6,311 nt of DNA from contig JALFHA010000163.1 of assembly GCA_022776785.1 (NCBI GenBank), positions 1-6,311 of the forward strand, read 5' to 3'. Shown here in pieces: positions 1-5,857 of the stretch. Position 1 is the first letter of the stretch, and every line of letters starts with the position of its first letter. Source of the DNA: Clostridiales bacterium. GTDB taxonomy: Bacteria; Bacillota; Clostridia; Christensenellales; Aristaeellaceae. Made by a program: the position numbers and the translations under genes. Under the pieces are notes generated by a model, which worked only from the letters and a program-made list of their open reading frames with translations, was not told where the DNA came from and searched no databases.

Positions 1-1296
1 CTGCGCCGCGTCGTCGCGCCCTTCCTCGTAGACCGCCGTAAAGCCGGCGAAGCGCAGGTGCTCGCCGCTGGCGCGCAGCGTGGCGCTGTCGGATGCGATC
101 TCGATCTGCTGCGTCTCGTAGAGCGCGTCGGCCATCTGGCAGGCGATGAAGCGCAGGTAAATGAGCTTGTAGAGGTTAAACTGGTCGCGCGTGAGCGAGG
201 GCTTCACGTCCTCCGGACGCAGGTCGATGTTCGCCGGGCGGATAGCCTCATGCGCATCCTGCGCGCTCTTGCGCCCCTTGTAGACGTTGGGCTTTTCCGG
301 CACAAACTCCACGCCATAGCGCTCGGCGATGGCCGCGCGGGCGGCCTCCACGGCCTCCTCGGACAGGCGCACGCTGTCGGTACGGATGTAGGAGATCAGG
401 CCGAGCGTGCCTCGTCCCTCGATGTCCACGCCCTCATAGAGCTGCTGGGCGATCTGCATGGTTTTGGAGGTCGTAAAGCCGAGCTTGCGGCTGGCCTCCT
501 GCTGAAGGTTGGAGGTGGTGAACGGCGGCGCGGGATGCTTGCGGCGCTCGCCGCGCTTCACGCTTTTGATGACAAAGCCGCCCTTTTCCACAGCCGCCTT
601 GGCCGCGAGCGCATCCTGCTCGCTGTGCAGGCTGACGCGCTCGCCATTCAGGGAGACGAGCCGCGCGGTCAGCGCCTGCTTGCCCGCGGTGAGCTGGGCA
701 GACACATCCCAGTATTCCTCGGGCACAAAGGCCTCAATCTCCTGCTCGCGATCCACCACCATGCGCGTGGCGACGGACTGCACGCGCCCCGCAGAGAGCC
801 CCTTGCGAATCTTCACCCACAGAAGCGGGCTGATCTTGTAGCCCACCAGCCTGTCCAGAATTCTTCGCGCCTGCTGGGCGTTGACCAGCTCCATGTTGAT
901 GGTGCGCGGCTGCTTGATGGCGCTCTTGACCGTCTTTTCAGTGATCTCGTTGAATTCCACGCGGCAGACGCTGCTGGGGTCAATCTCCAGCACATTCGCC
1001 AGATGCCAGGAAATGGCCTCTCCCTCGCGGTCCGGGTCGGTCGCGAGGATGACGGACTTGGCGCCCTTGGCCTCCTTGCGGATGCGGCGCAGCACGTCGC
1101 CGCGTCCGCGGATGGTGATATATTTCGGCTCAAAGCCGTTTTCCACGTCCACGCCGAGCTGGGACTTGGGCAGGTCGCGCACATGGCCGTTGGAGGCCTC
1201 CACCTTGTAGCTCCTGCCTAAAAACTTGGCAATGGTGCGCGCCTTGGCAGGCGACTCCACGATGACCAGCTTGTACGCCGGCTTCTGACTGCTCAA
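1..1296 (-). CDS. topA: DNA topoisomerase I (type IA), N-terminal part, runs off the left edge
   Basis: The enzyme relaxes negatively supercoiled DNA by cutting one strand through a 5'-phosphotyrosine link and passing the other strand through. The visible 432 codons read without a stop to base 1. The TOPRIM domain opens with VESPAKA (residues 13-19, Glu14 the likely catalytic acid) and carries DPDREGE at 87-93 (the Mg-binding acidic triad). The active-site tyrosine is Tyr303 in GLISYIRTDS, and DAHEAIRP follows near residues 346-353. The rest of the protein, including any C-terminal zinc fingers, is outside the window; family members are usually near 700 residues. The start is a TTG at 1294-1296: it is preceded at 7 bases by GGAGG, and no ATG lies near the conserved N-terminus. 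The gene has its own promoter in the gap after dprA. Motif matches make the identity very secure; the exact start is slightly less so. Confidence 0.97.
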   Translation of the reverse strand, partial: MSSQKPAYKLVIVESPAKARTIAKFLGRSYKVEASNGHVRDLPKSQLGVDVENGFEPKYITIRGRGDVLRRIRKEAKGAKSVILATDPDREGEAISWHLANVLEIDPSSVCRVEFNEITEKTVKSAIKQPRTINMELVNAQQARRILDRLVGYKISPLLWVKIRKGLSAGRVQSVATRMVVDREQEIEAFVPEEYWDVSAQLTAGKQALTARLVSLNGERVSLHSEQDALAAKAAVEKGGFVIKSVKRGERRKHPAPPFTTSNLQQEASRKLGFTTSKTMQIAQQLYEGVDIEGRGTLGLISYIRTDSVRLSEEAVEAARAAIAERYGVEFVPEKPNVYKGRKSAQDAHEAIRPANIDLRPEDVKPSLTRDQFNLYKLIYLRFIACQMADALYETQQIEIASDSATLRASGEHLRFAGFTAVYEEGRDDAAQ

Positions 1297-1303
1297 ATCG
1301 ATT

Positions 1304-1308
1304 CCTCC
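1304..1308 (-). promoter_or_regulatory. Ribosome binding site that fixes the TTG start of topA
   Basis: On the minus strand GGAGG lies 7 bases before the TTG at 1296. This is the ideal spacing and is the main reason for choosing a non-ATG start. The next in-frame residues (SSQKPAYKLVIVESPAKA) match the usual short lead-in to the TOPRIM domain. Confidence 0.85.
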
Positions 1309-1313
1309 GGTTC

Positions 1314-1326
1314 GCGGCGACGCCGC
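1314..1326 (-). other. Small GC inverted repeat in the topA leader
   Basis: GCGGC and GCCGC flank a 3-base centre, giving a compact 5-bp hairpin that ends 5 bases upstream of the topA ribosome binding site. It has no T-run, so it is not a terminator. It could tune translation or mRNA stability, but short GC palindromes arise often by chance in DNA of this composition, so a function is only a guess. Confidence 0.3.
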
Positions 1327-1349
1327 TTTGATTTCTGCAAACGCCAAAC

Positions 1350-1378
1350 AGGATACCAGCCTAAAGCGTGTCTGTCAA
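1350..1378 (-). promoter_or_regulatory. SigA-type promoter of topA
   Basis: Reading the minus strand, a perfect -35 box TTGACA (1373-1378) is followed by a 17-base spacer and the -10 box TATCCT (1350-1355, four of six consensus positions). Transcription would start near 1343, giving a leader of roughly 45-50 bases before the TTG start. It lies wholly in the 147-base gap between dprA and topA, so topA can be expressed independently of dprA. I saw no clear intrinsic terminator after dprA in the same gap, so some readthrough into topA is also possible. Confidence 0.8.
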
Positions 1379-1443
1379 GGGCGGTCTGCAAAATTCGTGA
1401 AAAGTTCCTTCCATAATATACAGAAAATCTGCGGCAAACGGCT

Positions 1444-2673
1444 TCATCCGCCATTCTGCTCGAGCGCGTAGCGCAGACCCGCGCGGCTGCAAAGCAGGCC
1501 GTCGAGCTCCATCAGCGTCAGCAGCGCGCCCAGCTCGTTCGCAGGAATTCCCGTGCGCTCGCACAGCTCGTCAAAGTCCATTTCGCCCTCGCACAGCGCC
1601 GTGAACACGGCCCGCTGCGCGTCGTCAAGCCCGTCCGGAGGGCTGGGCAGCGCGGGCGGCGCGTTTTTTCTTGCGGGTCCGGAGGAGGGCATCTCCTCCT
1701 GCGGCAGCGCAGCCCTGCTCCGCCGGGACCGCGCGGGCCTGTCCGCACCGGGGGCGTTCTCCGCCCGCGCGCTTTCCGCCTGCCCGGACTCATCCGCCCT
1801 CTTCACGGCGGCTGGCTCGATGATCAGCGCGCGCAGCACGTCCGCACCGGAGACAATCAGGTGCGCACCGTCGGCGATGAGGCTGTTGGGCAGCACGGAG
1901 CCCTCGCTGTCCACGCTGCCGGGCAGGGCAAAGACCTCCCTGCCCTCCTCAAGCGCCTCGCGCACGGTGCGCTGCGCGCCGCTCCTTCGCCCGCCCTCCG
2001 TGACGACCACGCCCAGCGAAAGCCCCGCGATGATGCGGTTGCGCTCCAGAAAGCTGTAGCGTCCGGGCGGCGTGCCCGGCGGATATTCCGTCACGACGGT
2101 GCCGCCTTCCGCGAGGATGCGCTCCATCAGCGGACGGTTTTCCTCGGGATAGAAGCGGTCGAGCGCGCCGCCGAGCACAGCGATTGTCCGCCCGTGAGCG
2201 AAAAGCGCGCCCCGATGCGCCTGCGCGTCGATGCCCAGCGCCAGTCCGGAGACGACGCACACCCCGGCGCGCGCCAGCTCCGCGGCGATGGCATAGGTAT
2301 GCCGCAGGCCGTATTCGCTCGCGCGCCGCGTGCCGACGACGGCCACGGGAAAGCTGTCCGCGATATCCGGGCACCCCAGCGCAAAGAGCAGATGCGGCGG
2401 CCTGTGCGTCTGCGCCAGGCACGCGGGATAGCCTGCCCCGCCGCGCGCAATCAGATGCACGCCGTCCTCCGCCAGCGCATCAAGAAAGTGCGACGCGCTC
2501 TTCACCATCCTTCGCAGATCCGCCGCGCCCTGCGCGCCGAGCTGCGCGGCATATGCCTCCGGCTCTTCAACAAGCGCCAACGGGCTGCCCGCCGCGCTGA
2601 GCGCCGCCTCCCGGCGCGCGTAGGACAGCGCGCGGGTCATCACCAGCAGCGCCATTGCCTGCTCATGCGTCAC
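1444..2673 (-). CDS. dprA: DNA processing protein DprA (RecA loader in transformation)
   Basis: DprA binds incoming single-stranded DNA in the cytoplasm and loads RecA on it during natural transformation; the gene is also kept by many bacteria not known to be competent. The 409-residue product has a helical N-terminal region (about 1-105) and the DprA Rossmann-like fold (about 108-285). Within that fold are VVGTRRAS (112-119), SGLALGIDAQAH (142-153), TIAVLGGALDRFYP (163-176), the RNRIIAGLS loop (211-219) and ALPGS (249-253). A linker rich in Ala, Pro and Arg spans about 288-345, and a small winged-helix-like domain closes the protein (346-409). The usual SGSLITA-type segment reads SGAQRTV here (231-237). 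The start is GTG at 2671-2673, backed by a strong ribosome binding site 7 bases upstream. It lies 32 bases behind the esterase gene and probably shares its transcript. Confidence 0.96.
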   Translation of the reverse strand: MTHEQAMALLVMTRALSYARREAALSAAGSPLALVEEPEAYAAQLGAQGAADLRRMVKSASHFLDALAEDGVHLIARGGAGYPACLAQTHRPPHLLFALGCPDIADSFPVAVVGTRRASEYGLRHTYAIAAELARAGVCVVSGLALGIDAQAHRGALFAHGRTIAVLGGALDRFYPEENRPLMERILAEGGTVVTEYPPGTPPGRYSFLERNRIIAGLSLGVVVTEGGRRSGAQRTVREALEEGREVFALPGSVDSEGSVLPNSLIADGAHLIVSGADVLRALIIEPAAVKRADESGQAESARAENAPGADRPARSRRSRAALPQEEMPSSGPARKNAPPALPSPPDGLDDAQRAVFTALCEGEMDFDELCERTGIPANELGALLTLMELDGLLCSRAGLRYALEQNGG

Positions 2674-2680
2674 GGCGCAG

Positions 2681-2688
2681 CCCTCCCC
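2681..2688 (-). promoter_or_regulatory. Ribosome binding site that fixes the GTG start of dprA
   Basis: GGGGAGGG on the minus strand sits 7 bases before the GTG at 2673. The next in-frame ATG (seventh codon) has no comparable site at the right distance, so the GTG is the better start. The site lies inside the 32-base gap after the esterase stop codon. Confidence 0.85.
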
Positions 2689-2705
2689 TCACAGCGTCCT
2701 TTTGC

Positions 2706-3485
2706 TCAGCGGTTCATCCACAGGAAGTTCATGAACAGCGGCACCTGCTTTTCCCAGTCAGCCTCGCAGTGGCGGCCGCCCTGCTGGCAGTACAGGCGCA
2801 CCGTCGCGCCCTTGAGCTCGAGCCGGGCGGCGAGACCGCTGTTGCGGCGCGTCATGTCGTCGCGGGAGTCGCTGCGGGGATACTCCTTCGTGCCGTGGCC
2901 CTCCTCCGAGCCCCATGCCAGATAGACGCGGGTGTCGGGATCGATGGCAAACTCAGCGATGTCCTTCTCGAAATTCTCCGTGCAGGGCTGAATCGTGCTC
3001 GACAGGCACGCCGCCTTGGAGAACCACCGGTTGTAGCGCACCACGGCGTAGAGGCTCATCAGCCCGCCCATACTCGAGCCGCCGATAGCCGTGCACTCGC
3101 GCCAGGGCATCGTGCGGTATTCCCGGTCGATCATCGGCTTGAGCTCGTCGATCATCCAGCGGATGGTCGCATCGCCCGTGCCGCGGATCTCGCCCAGAAA
3201 GCCCTTGGTGAAGTGATACGGGCAGTACTCCACCAGCCGGTTTGTGCCCTCGTGGCTGCACTCCACGCCGACGACGATCATCGGCTTTTCCCAGCCCTGC
3301 AAAAACTCCAGCAGACCCCAGCTCTTGCCGTAGGTCGCGTCCTCATTATAAAAAAGATTGTGCCCGTCAAAGAAATACATGACCGGGTAGCGCTCGTTCG
3401 TAGCGTCATAGCCCTCCGGCAGCCAGATGTGCAGCGTGCGCGTCTGATTGGCGGGGGTAAAGCAAACGTCTCTCTTGATCGTCAT
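2706..3485 (-). CDS. Putative cytoplasmic esterase of the alpha/beta-hydrolase fold (Esterase_D-like)
   Basis: This is a 259-residue predicted serine hydrolase resembling the putative esterase family that includes S-formylglutathione hydrolases and enterochelin esterases (Esterase_D, COG2819-like). The start of the fold is visible as RTLHIWLPEGY (16-26) and YFFDGHNLF (37-45). The nucleophile elbow is GGSSMGG (135-141), with Ser138 the likely nucleophile. His239 in GGRHCEADW is the likely base. The acid is less certain, probably in the LAWGSEEG stretch (189-196). No signal peptide or membrane segment is seen, so it should act in the cytoplasm; eight cysteines fit a reducing environment. I chose ATG at 3483-3485 because GGAGAG lies 8 bases upstream. 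The longer TTG start at 3539 falls at the predicted transcription start. It has its own strong promoter and leads into dprA. The substrate cannot be deduced. Confidence 0.88.
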   Translation of the reverse strand: MTIKRDVCFTPANQTRTLHIWLPEGYDATNERYPVMYFFDGHNLFYNEDATYGKSWGLLEFLQGWEKPMIVVGVECSHEGTNRLVEYCPYHFTKGFLGEIRGTGDATIRWMIDELKPMIDREYRTMPWRECTAIGGSSMGGLMSLYAVVRYNRWFSKAACLSSTIQPCTENFEKDIAEFAIDPDTRVYLAWGSEEGHGTKEYPRSDSRDDMTRRNSGLAARLELKGATVRLYCQQGGRHCEADWEKQVPLFMNFLWMNR

Positions 3486-3493
3486 TGGTTCGT

Positions 3494-3499
3494 CTCTCC
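3494..3499 (-). promoter_or_regulatory. Ribosome binding site of the esterase gene
   Basis: GGAGAG on the minus strand lies 8 bases before the ATG at 3485. It supports this internal ATG over the in-frame TTG at 3537-3539, which would add 18 low-complexity charged residues before the conserved fold. Confidence 0.75.
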
Positions 3500-3514
3500 G
3501 TTTCTGTCGCTCCT

Positions 3515-3535
3515 CCCCGCAGCCTTCGCGCGGGG
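3515..3535 (-). other. Hairpin in the esterase 5' leader
   Basis: CCCCGC (minus-strand reading, 3535-3530) can pair with GCGGGG (3520-3515) across a 9-base loop. It falls just after the predicted transcription start and before the ribosome binding site, so it would be at the 5' end of the mRNA. No T-run follows, so it is not a terminator. A stabilising or regulatory role is possible but unproven. Confidence 0.4.
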
Positions 3536-3544
3536 GCAATCCTG

Positions 3545-3573
3545 ATTATATCGCGTGATGCAGAAAATGTAAA
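3545..3573 (-). promoter_or_regulatory. Strong SigA-type promoter for the esterase-dprA unit
   Basis: On the minus strand the -35 box TTTACA (3568-3573, five of six) is separated by exactly 17 bases from a perfect -10 box TATAAT (3545-3550). Transcription should start near 3538, leaving a leader of about 53 bases before the esterase ATG. It lies in the 115-base gap between spmB and the esterase gene and is the best promoter match in the window. No other promoter is seen before dprA, so it probably serves both genes. Confidence 0.87.
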
Positions 3574-3600
3574 CCGGCTTTCCCGCTCCGCCCAATGGAA

Positions 3601-4098
3601 TCAGACCAACGCTGCCGCAGCCAGCACGCCCGCGGCATAGGCCAGCAGCGCGGCAGGGACGGCATAGCGCCCGCTCCCCGCCTTCGCCTCGCCCAGATAC
3701 AGCGCGCCAGTGAAGAAAACCGTCTCGCTCGCCCCGCAGATGACGCACGCCAGACGCCCCGCCCGGCTGTCCGCCCCCACCGTGAGCAGCACATCGCGTG
3801 CCGCCGCCATCGCCGCCGAGCCAGACAGCGGCCGCAGCAGCACCACGCCCGCCGTCTCGCGCGGCAGGCCGGCGGCAGAAAGCAGCGGCGAGAGCAACGC
3901 CGTCAGCGCGTCGGTCAGCCCGGTCTGCCGCCAGAGCGCCGTCACCGTGAGGATAGCGGCGAGATACGGGCACATGCCCGCCAGCGTGCGCAGCCCCTCC
4001 TGCGCGCCGCGCACAAACGCTGCATAGACATCCATGCGGGCGCGCAGCCCCAGCAGCACGCAGAGCACCGCCAGCGCGGGCAGCAGCAGCGCACTCAT
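3601..4098 (-). CDS. spmB: Spore maturation protein B
   Basis: SpmB acts with SpmA in the forespore envelope; in Bacillus subtilis both are needed for full dehydration of the spore core and hence for heat resistance. The 165-residue product is close in length to family members (around 175). It is strongly hydrophobic, with a first membrane segment at about 2-18, others near 39-56 and 62-78, and a last one at about 145-165. Family landmarks are RPLSGSAA (89-96), matching the conserved RPLSGSGA-type stretch, and GASETVFFTGALYLG (122-136), matching the family's STETTFYV-like segment of the Gate/nucleoside-recognition fold. The ATG overlaps the spmA stop as ATGA (4095-4098), so the two are translationally coupled. 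GGGAGGG lies 5 bases upstream. An in-frame upstream extension exists but ignores this site and overlaps spmA heavily. Confidence 0.93.
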   Translation of the reverse strand: MSALLLPALAVLCVLLGLRARMDVYAAFVRGAQEGLRTLAGMCPYLAAILTVTALWRQTGLTDALTALLSPLLSAAGLPRETAGVVLLRPLSGSAAMAAARDVLLTVGADSRAGRLACVICGASETVFFTGALYLGEAKAGSGRYAVPAALLAYAAGVLAAAALV

Positions 4099-4688
4099 GC
4101 CGTCCCTCCCCGTCTGCGCGCCCATGCCGCGAACAGGCGGCACGCCAGGATGCCCGCCGCCGTGGACACTGCCGTCGCCAGCAGCGTGGGCAGCACGATA
4201 TCTGCGGGGCTTGCGGAGCCCGCCTGCGCGCGCAGCGCGATCATCGATGTGGGCAGAAGCTGTACGCTCGACGTGTTGACGACCAGAAACAGGATCATCG
4301 CATCGCTGACCGGCGCGCCCTCTCCCCGCGCCTGCGCCATCGTGCGCATGGCCGATATGCCTGCCGGGGTCGCCGCTCCGCCCACGCCCAGCATGTTGGC
4401 AGACAGGTTCAGGCAGATGTCCTCCAGCGCGCGCTCCTCGCCCGGCGCAAAGGGAAACATGCGCGAAAGCGGCGCACGCAGCGCCCGGGCCAGCGCACCG
4501 GCTGCACCGCTCTCGCGCAGCACACCCATCAGACCGCCGAAGAAGGCATACGCCCCCGCCAGCGACAGGCACAGCGTCACCGCCTCACCCGCGCCAGAGA
4601 GCAGCGCCTGCTGCGCAAGCTCCGCACGCCCGCTCACCGCTGCATAAACCACGCCCGCCAGCAGCATGATGCAGAAAACCACGTTCAT
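4095..4688 (-). CDS. spmA: Spore maturation protein A
   Basis: This is an integral membrane protein that works with SpmB in spore core dehydration. At 197 residues it matches the family length (about 196 in B. subtilis). Hydrophobic segments lie near 1-19, 35-57, 129-151 and 163-186. The clearest signatures are NLSANMLGVGGAATPAG (94-110), corresponding to the conserved NLSANMLGLGNAATP stretch, and NTSSVQLLPTSMIALR (138-153). The C-terminus is short and basic (RRR). The start at 4686-4688 places MNVVF at the usual N-terminus, but the ribosome binding site is weak (a GGTGA-like stretch very close to the ATG). Upstream is the queA terminator rather than dacB, the neighbour in B. subtilis. A box resembling a sporulation-sigma -10 lies 15 bases before the ATG. 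The identity is secure; the promoter is not. Confidence 0.94.
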   Translation of the reverse strand: MNVVFCIMLLAGVVYAAVSGRAELAQQALLSGAGEAVTLCLSLAGAYAFFGGLMGVLRESGAAGALARALRAPLSRMFPFAPGEERALEDICLNLSANMLGVGGAATPAGISAMRTMAQARGEGAPVSDAMILFLVVNTSSVQLLPTSMIALRAQAGSASPADIVLPTLLATAVSTAAGILACRLFAAWARRRGGTA

Positions 4689-4703
4689 CCCATCACCCGG
4701 TTG

Positions 4704-4711
4704 AGGGTATG
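4704..4711 (-). promoter_or_regulatory. Possible sporulation sigma (SigE/SigK-like) -10 box before spmA
   Basis: The minus strand reads CATACCCT, seven of eight positions of the SigE -10 consensus CATACAnT, and also carries the CATA core used by SigK. Its -35 region would fall in the T-tract of the queA terminator and matches poorly. The predicted start point would also leave a very short leader before the spmA ATG. It is recorded because spm genes are expected to be under mother-cell sigma control and no other promoter is visible in this 112-base gap. Confidence 0.25.
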
Positions 4712-4720
4712 TAAGGCAAA

Positions 4721-4765
4721 AGCAAAAAAGACGGCGCTGCCCTGCGCCGCCTCAGATCGTCTTTT
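4721..4765 (-). terminator. Intrinsic terminator after queA
   Basis: On the minus strand CGGCGC and GCGCCG (4744-4749 with 4732-4737) form a 6-bp GC stem with a 6-base loop. It is followed by C-free T-rich sequence including six consecutive T (4724-4729). A second, outer pairing of AAAAGACG (4758-4765) with CGTCTTTT (4726-4733) can extend or compete with it. It ends the ruvB-queA transcript 35 bases after the queA stop and 38 or so bases ahead of spmA. The outer repeat also leaves four T on the plus-strand side, so weak bidirectional action is possible. Confidence 0.8.
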
Positions 4766-4800
4766 CGGGCATACCTGCCATTCTCGCTACACAGGCTGCC

Positions 4801-5826
4801 TCATTCAATCATCATCGCATCCCCGAAGCTGAAAAACCGATACCGCTCCCTGACCGCCGTCTCATACACGCGCAGCGCGTTTTCCCGTCCCATCAGCGCG
4901 GAAACCAGCATCAGCAGCGTGCTCTGCGGCAGGTGGAAATTGGTGATGAGCGCGTCCACGGCCTTGATTTTCACGCCCGGCGTGATGAAGATCTGCGTAA
5001 ATCCGCTGCCGGGGTGCACCACGCCGTCGTCGGTAGCCACAGTTTCCAGCGTGCGCACGCTCGTCGTACCCACGCAGACGATGCGCCCGCCGCGCCTGCG
5101 CGCCGCGTTGATGGCCTTGGCCTGCTCCGGCGTGACCTCGTAATACTCGCTGTGCATGTGATGGTCGGCCACGTCGTCCTCCTTGACCGGGCGGAACGTG
5201 CCCAGCCCTACATGCAGCAGCACGGGCACGATGTCCACGCCCTTAGCGCGGATGCGGTCGAGCAGCTCGGGCGTAAAGTGCAGGCCCGCCGTCGGCGCGG
5301 CGGCGCTGCCGTCCACCTTGGCATAGACGGTCTGGTAGCGCGTGCCGTCCTCCAGCTTCTCGTGGATGTACGGCGGCAGCGGCATCTGCCCGAGGCGGTC
5401 AAGCACATCCTCGAACACACCCTCATAGGCAAAGCGCACCGTGCGCCCGCCGTCCTCGCTGACGGAGAGCACCTCGGCAATCAGCTCCCCGTCGCCAAAG
5501 ACGAAGCGCGCGCCGGGCTTGGCCTTCCTGCCGGGCTTTAAGATGACCTCCCAGTCCGTCAGGTTGAGCCTGCGCAGCAGCAGGAACTCAATCGCGCCGC
5601 CCGTGCCCTCCTTCACGCCGTACAGCCGCGCGGGGATAACGCGCGTCTGGTTGACGACCAGCACGTCGCCGGGGTTGAGGTAATCGATCACATCGCGGAA
5701 GATCCGGTGCTCGATCTCCCCGCTGTCGCGGTGGTAGACCAGCAGGCGGCTGCTGTCCCGCGGCTGCGCGGGGGTCTGCGCAATCAGCTCCTCCGGCAGC
5801 TCATAGTTAAAATCAGACGTCTTCAT
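4801..5826 (-). CDS. queA: S-adenosylmethionine:tRNA ribosyltransferase-isomerase QueA
   Basis: QueA transfers and isomerises the ribosyl part of S-adenosylmethionine onto preQ1 at the wobble base of tRNAs with GUN anticodons, forming epoxyqueuosine. The 341 residues equal the normal family length and match throughout: DFNYELPEELIAQTP (5-19), DSSRLLVY (24-31), NQTRVIPARLYG (59-70), PLPPYI (149-154), YQTVYAK (164-170), AAPTAGLHFT (176-185), HVGLGTFRPV (205-214), GTTSVRTLE (253-261) and NFHLPQSTLLMLVSAL (296-311). It acts on tRNA in the cytoplasm. The start at 5824-5826 has AGGA 5 bases upstream. It follows ruvB by 31 bases, the classic ruvAB-queA order of Bacillota. The usual next gene, tgt, is not here: a terminator and then spmA follow. 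No anomalies were seen in the frame. Confidence 0.98.
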   Translation of the reverse strand: MKTSDFNYELPEELIAQTPAQPRDSSRLLVYHRDSGEIEHRIFRDVIDYLNPGDVLVVNQTRVIPARLYGVKEGTGGAIEFLLLRRLNLTDWEVILKPGRKAKPGARFVFGDGELIAEVLSVSEDGGRTVRFAYEGVFEDVLDRLGQMPLPPYIHEKLEDGTRYQTVYAKVDGSAAAPTAGLHFTPELLDRIRAKGVDIVPVLLHVGLGTFRPVKEDDVADHHMHSEYYEVTPEQAKAINAARRRGGRIVCVGTTSVRTLETVATDDGVVHPGSGFTQIFITPGVKIKAVDALITNFHLPQSTLLMLVSALMGRENALRVYETAVRERYRFFSFGDAMMIE

Positions 5827-5857
5827 ACTCGTCCTGTCTTCTCCTCTTGCATTCCGC

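Noticed and set aside
58..1221. Long plus-strand open frame (387 codons) opposite topA
   Set aside because: It lies fully antisense to topA, which has every family motif. The product is a Leu/Ala/His/Arg-rich shadow with no recognisable domain, as expected in GC-rich DNA.
1411..1420. AT-rich box (TATATTATGG on the minus strand) as a second topA promoter
   Set aside because: No reasonable -35 hexamer lies 16-18 bases upstream, whereas the TTGACA/TATCCT pair downstream is well spaced.
1361..1564. Small minus-strand frame of 67 codons across the dprA end and the topA promoter
   Set aside because: It overlaps the dprA winged-helix coding sequence in another frame and the topA promoter, has no good ribosome binding site and no family features.
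1674..1810. Possible frameshift or repeat in the low-complexity dprA linker
   Set aside because: The frame continues cleanly into a recognisable C-terminal winged helix and no repeat unit is seen; this is an ordinary disordered linker.
1861..2925. Plus-strand open frame (354 codons) opposite dprA and the start of the esterase region
   Set aside because: It spans two real minus-strand genes and their gap, is very rich in Arg and Ala, and has no domain signal.
3486..3539. Longer esterase start at the TTG at 3539
   Set aside because: The predicted transcription start is at about 3538, so this codon would not be usable on that mRNA, and the added residues are low-complexity.
2655..3545. Plus-strand open frame (296 codons) opposite the esterase gene
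   Set aside because: It is antisense to a gene with a clear catalytic motif, promoter and ribosome binding site, and its own composition is shadow-like.
4099..4572. Upstream in-frame extension of spmB to 4572
   Set aside because: It would overlap most of spmA. The ATGA junction and strong ribosome binding site at 4104-4110 point to the start at 4098, and the shorter protein has the family length.
3595..4647. Plus-strand open frame (350 codons) opposite spmA and spmB
   Set aside because: It is antisense to both genes and strongly Arg/Gln/Ala biased, with no sign of selection on its own frame.
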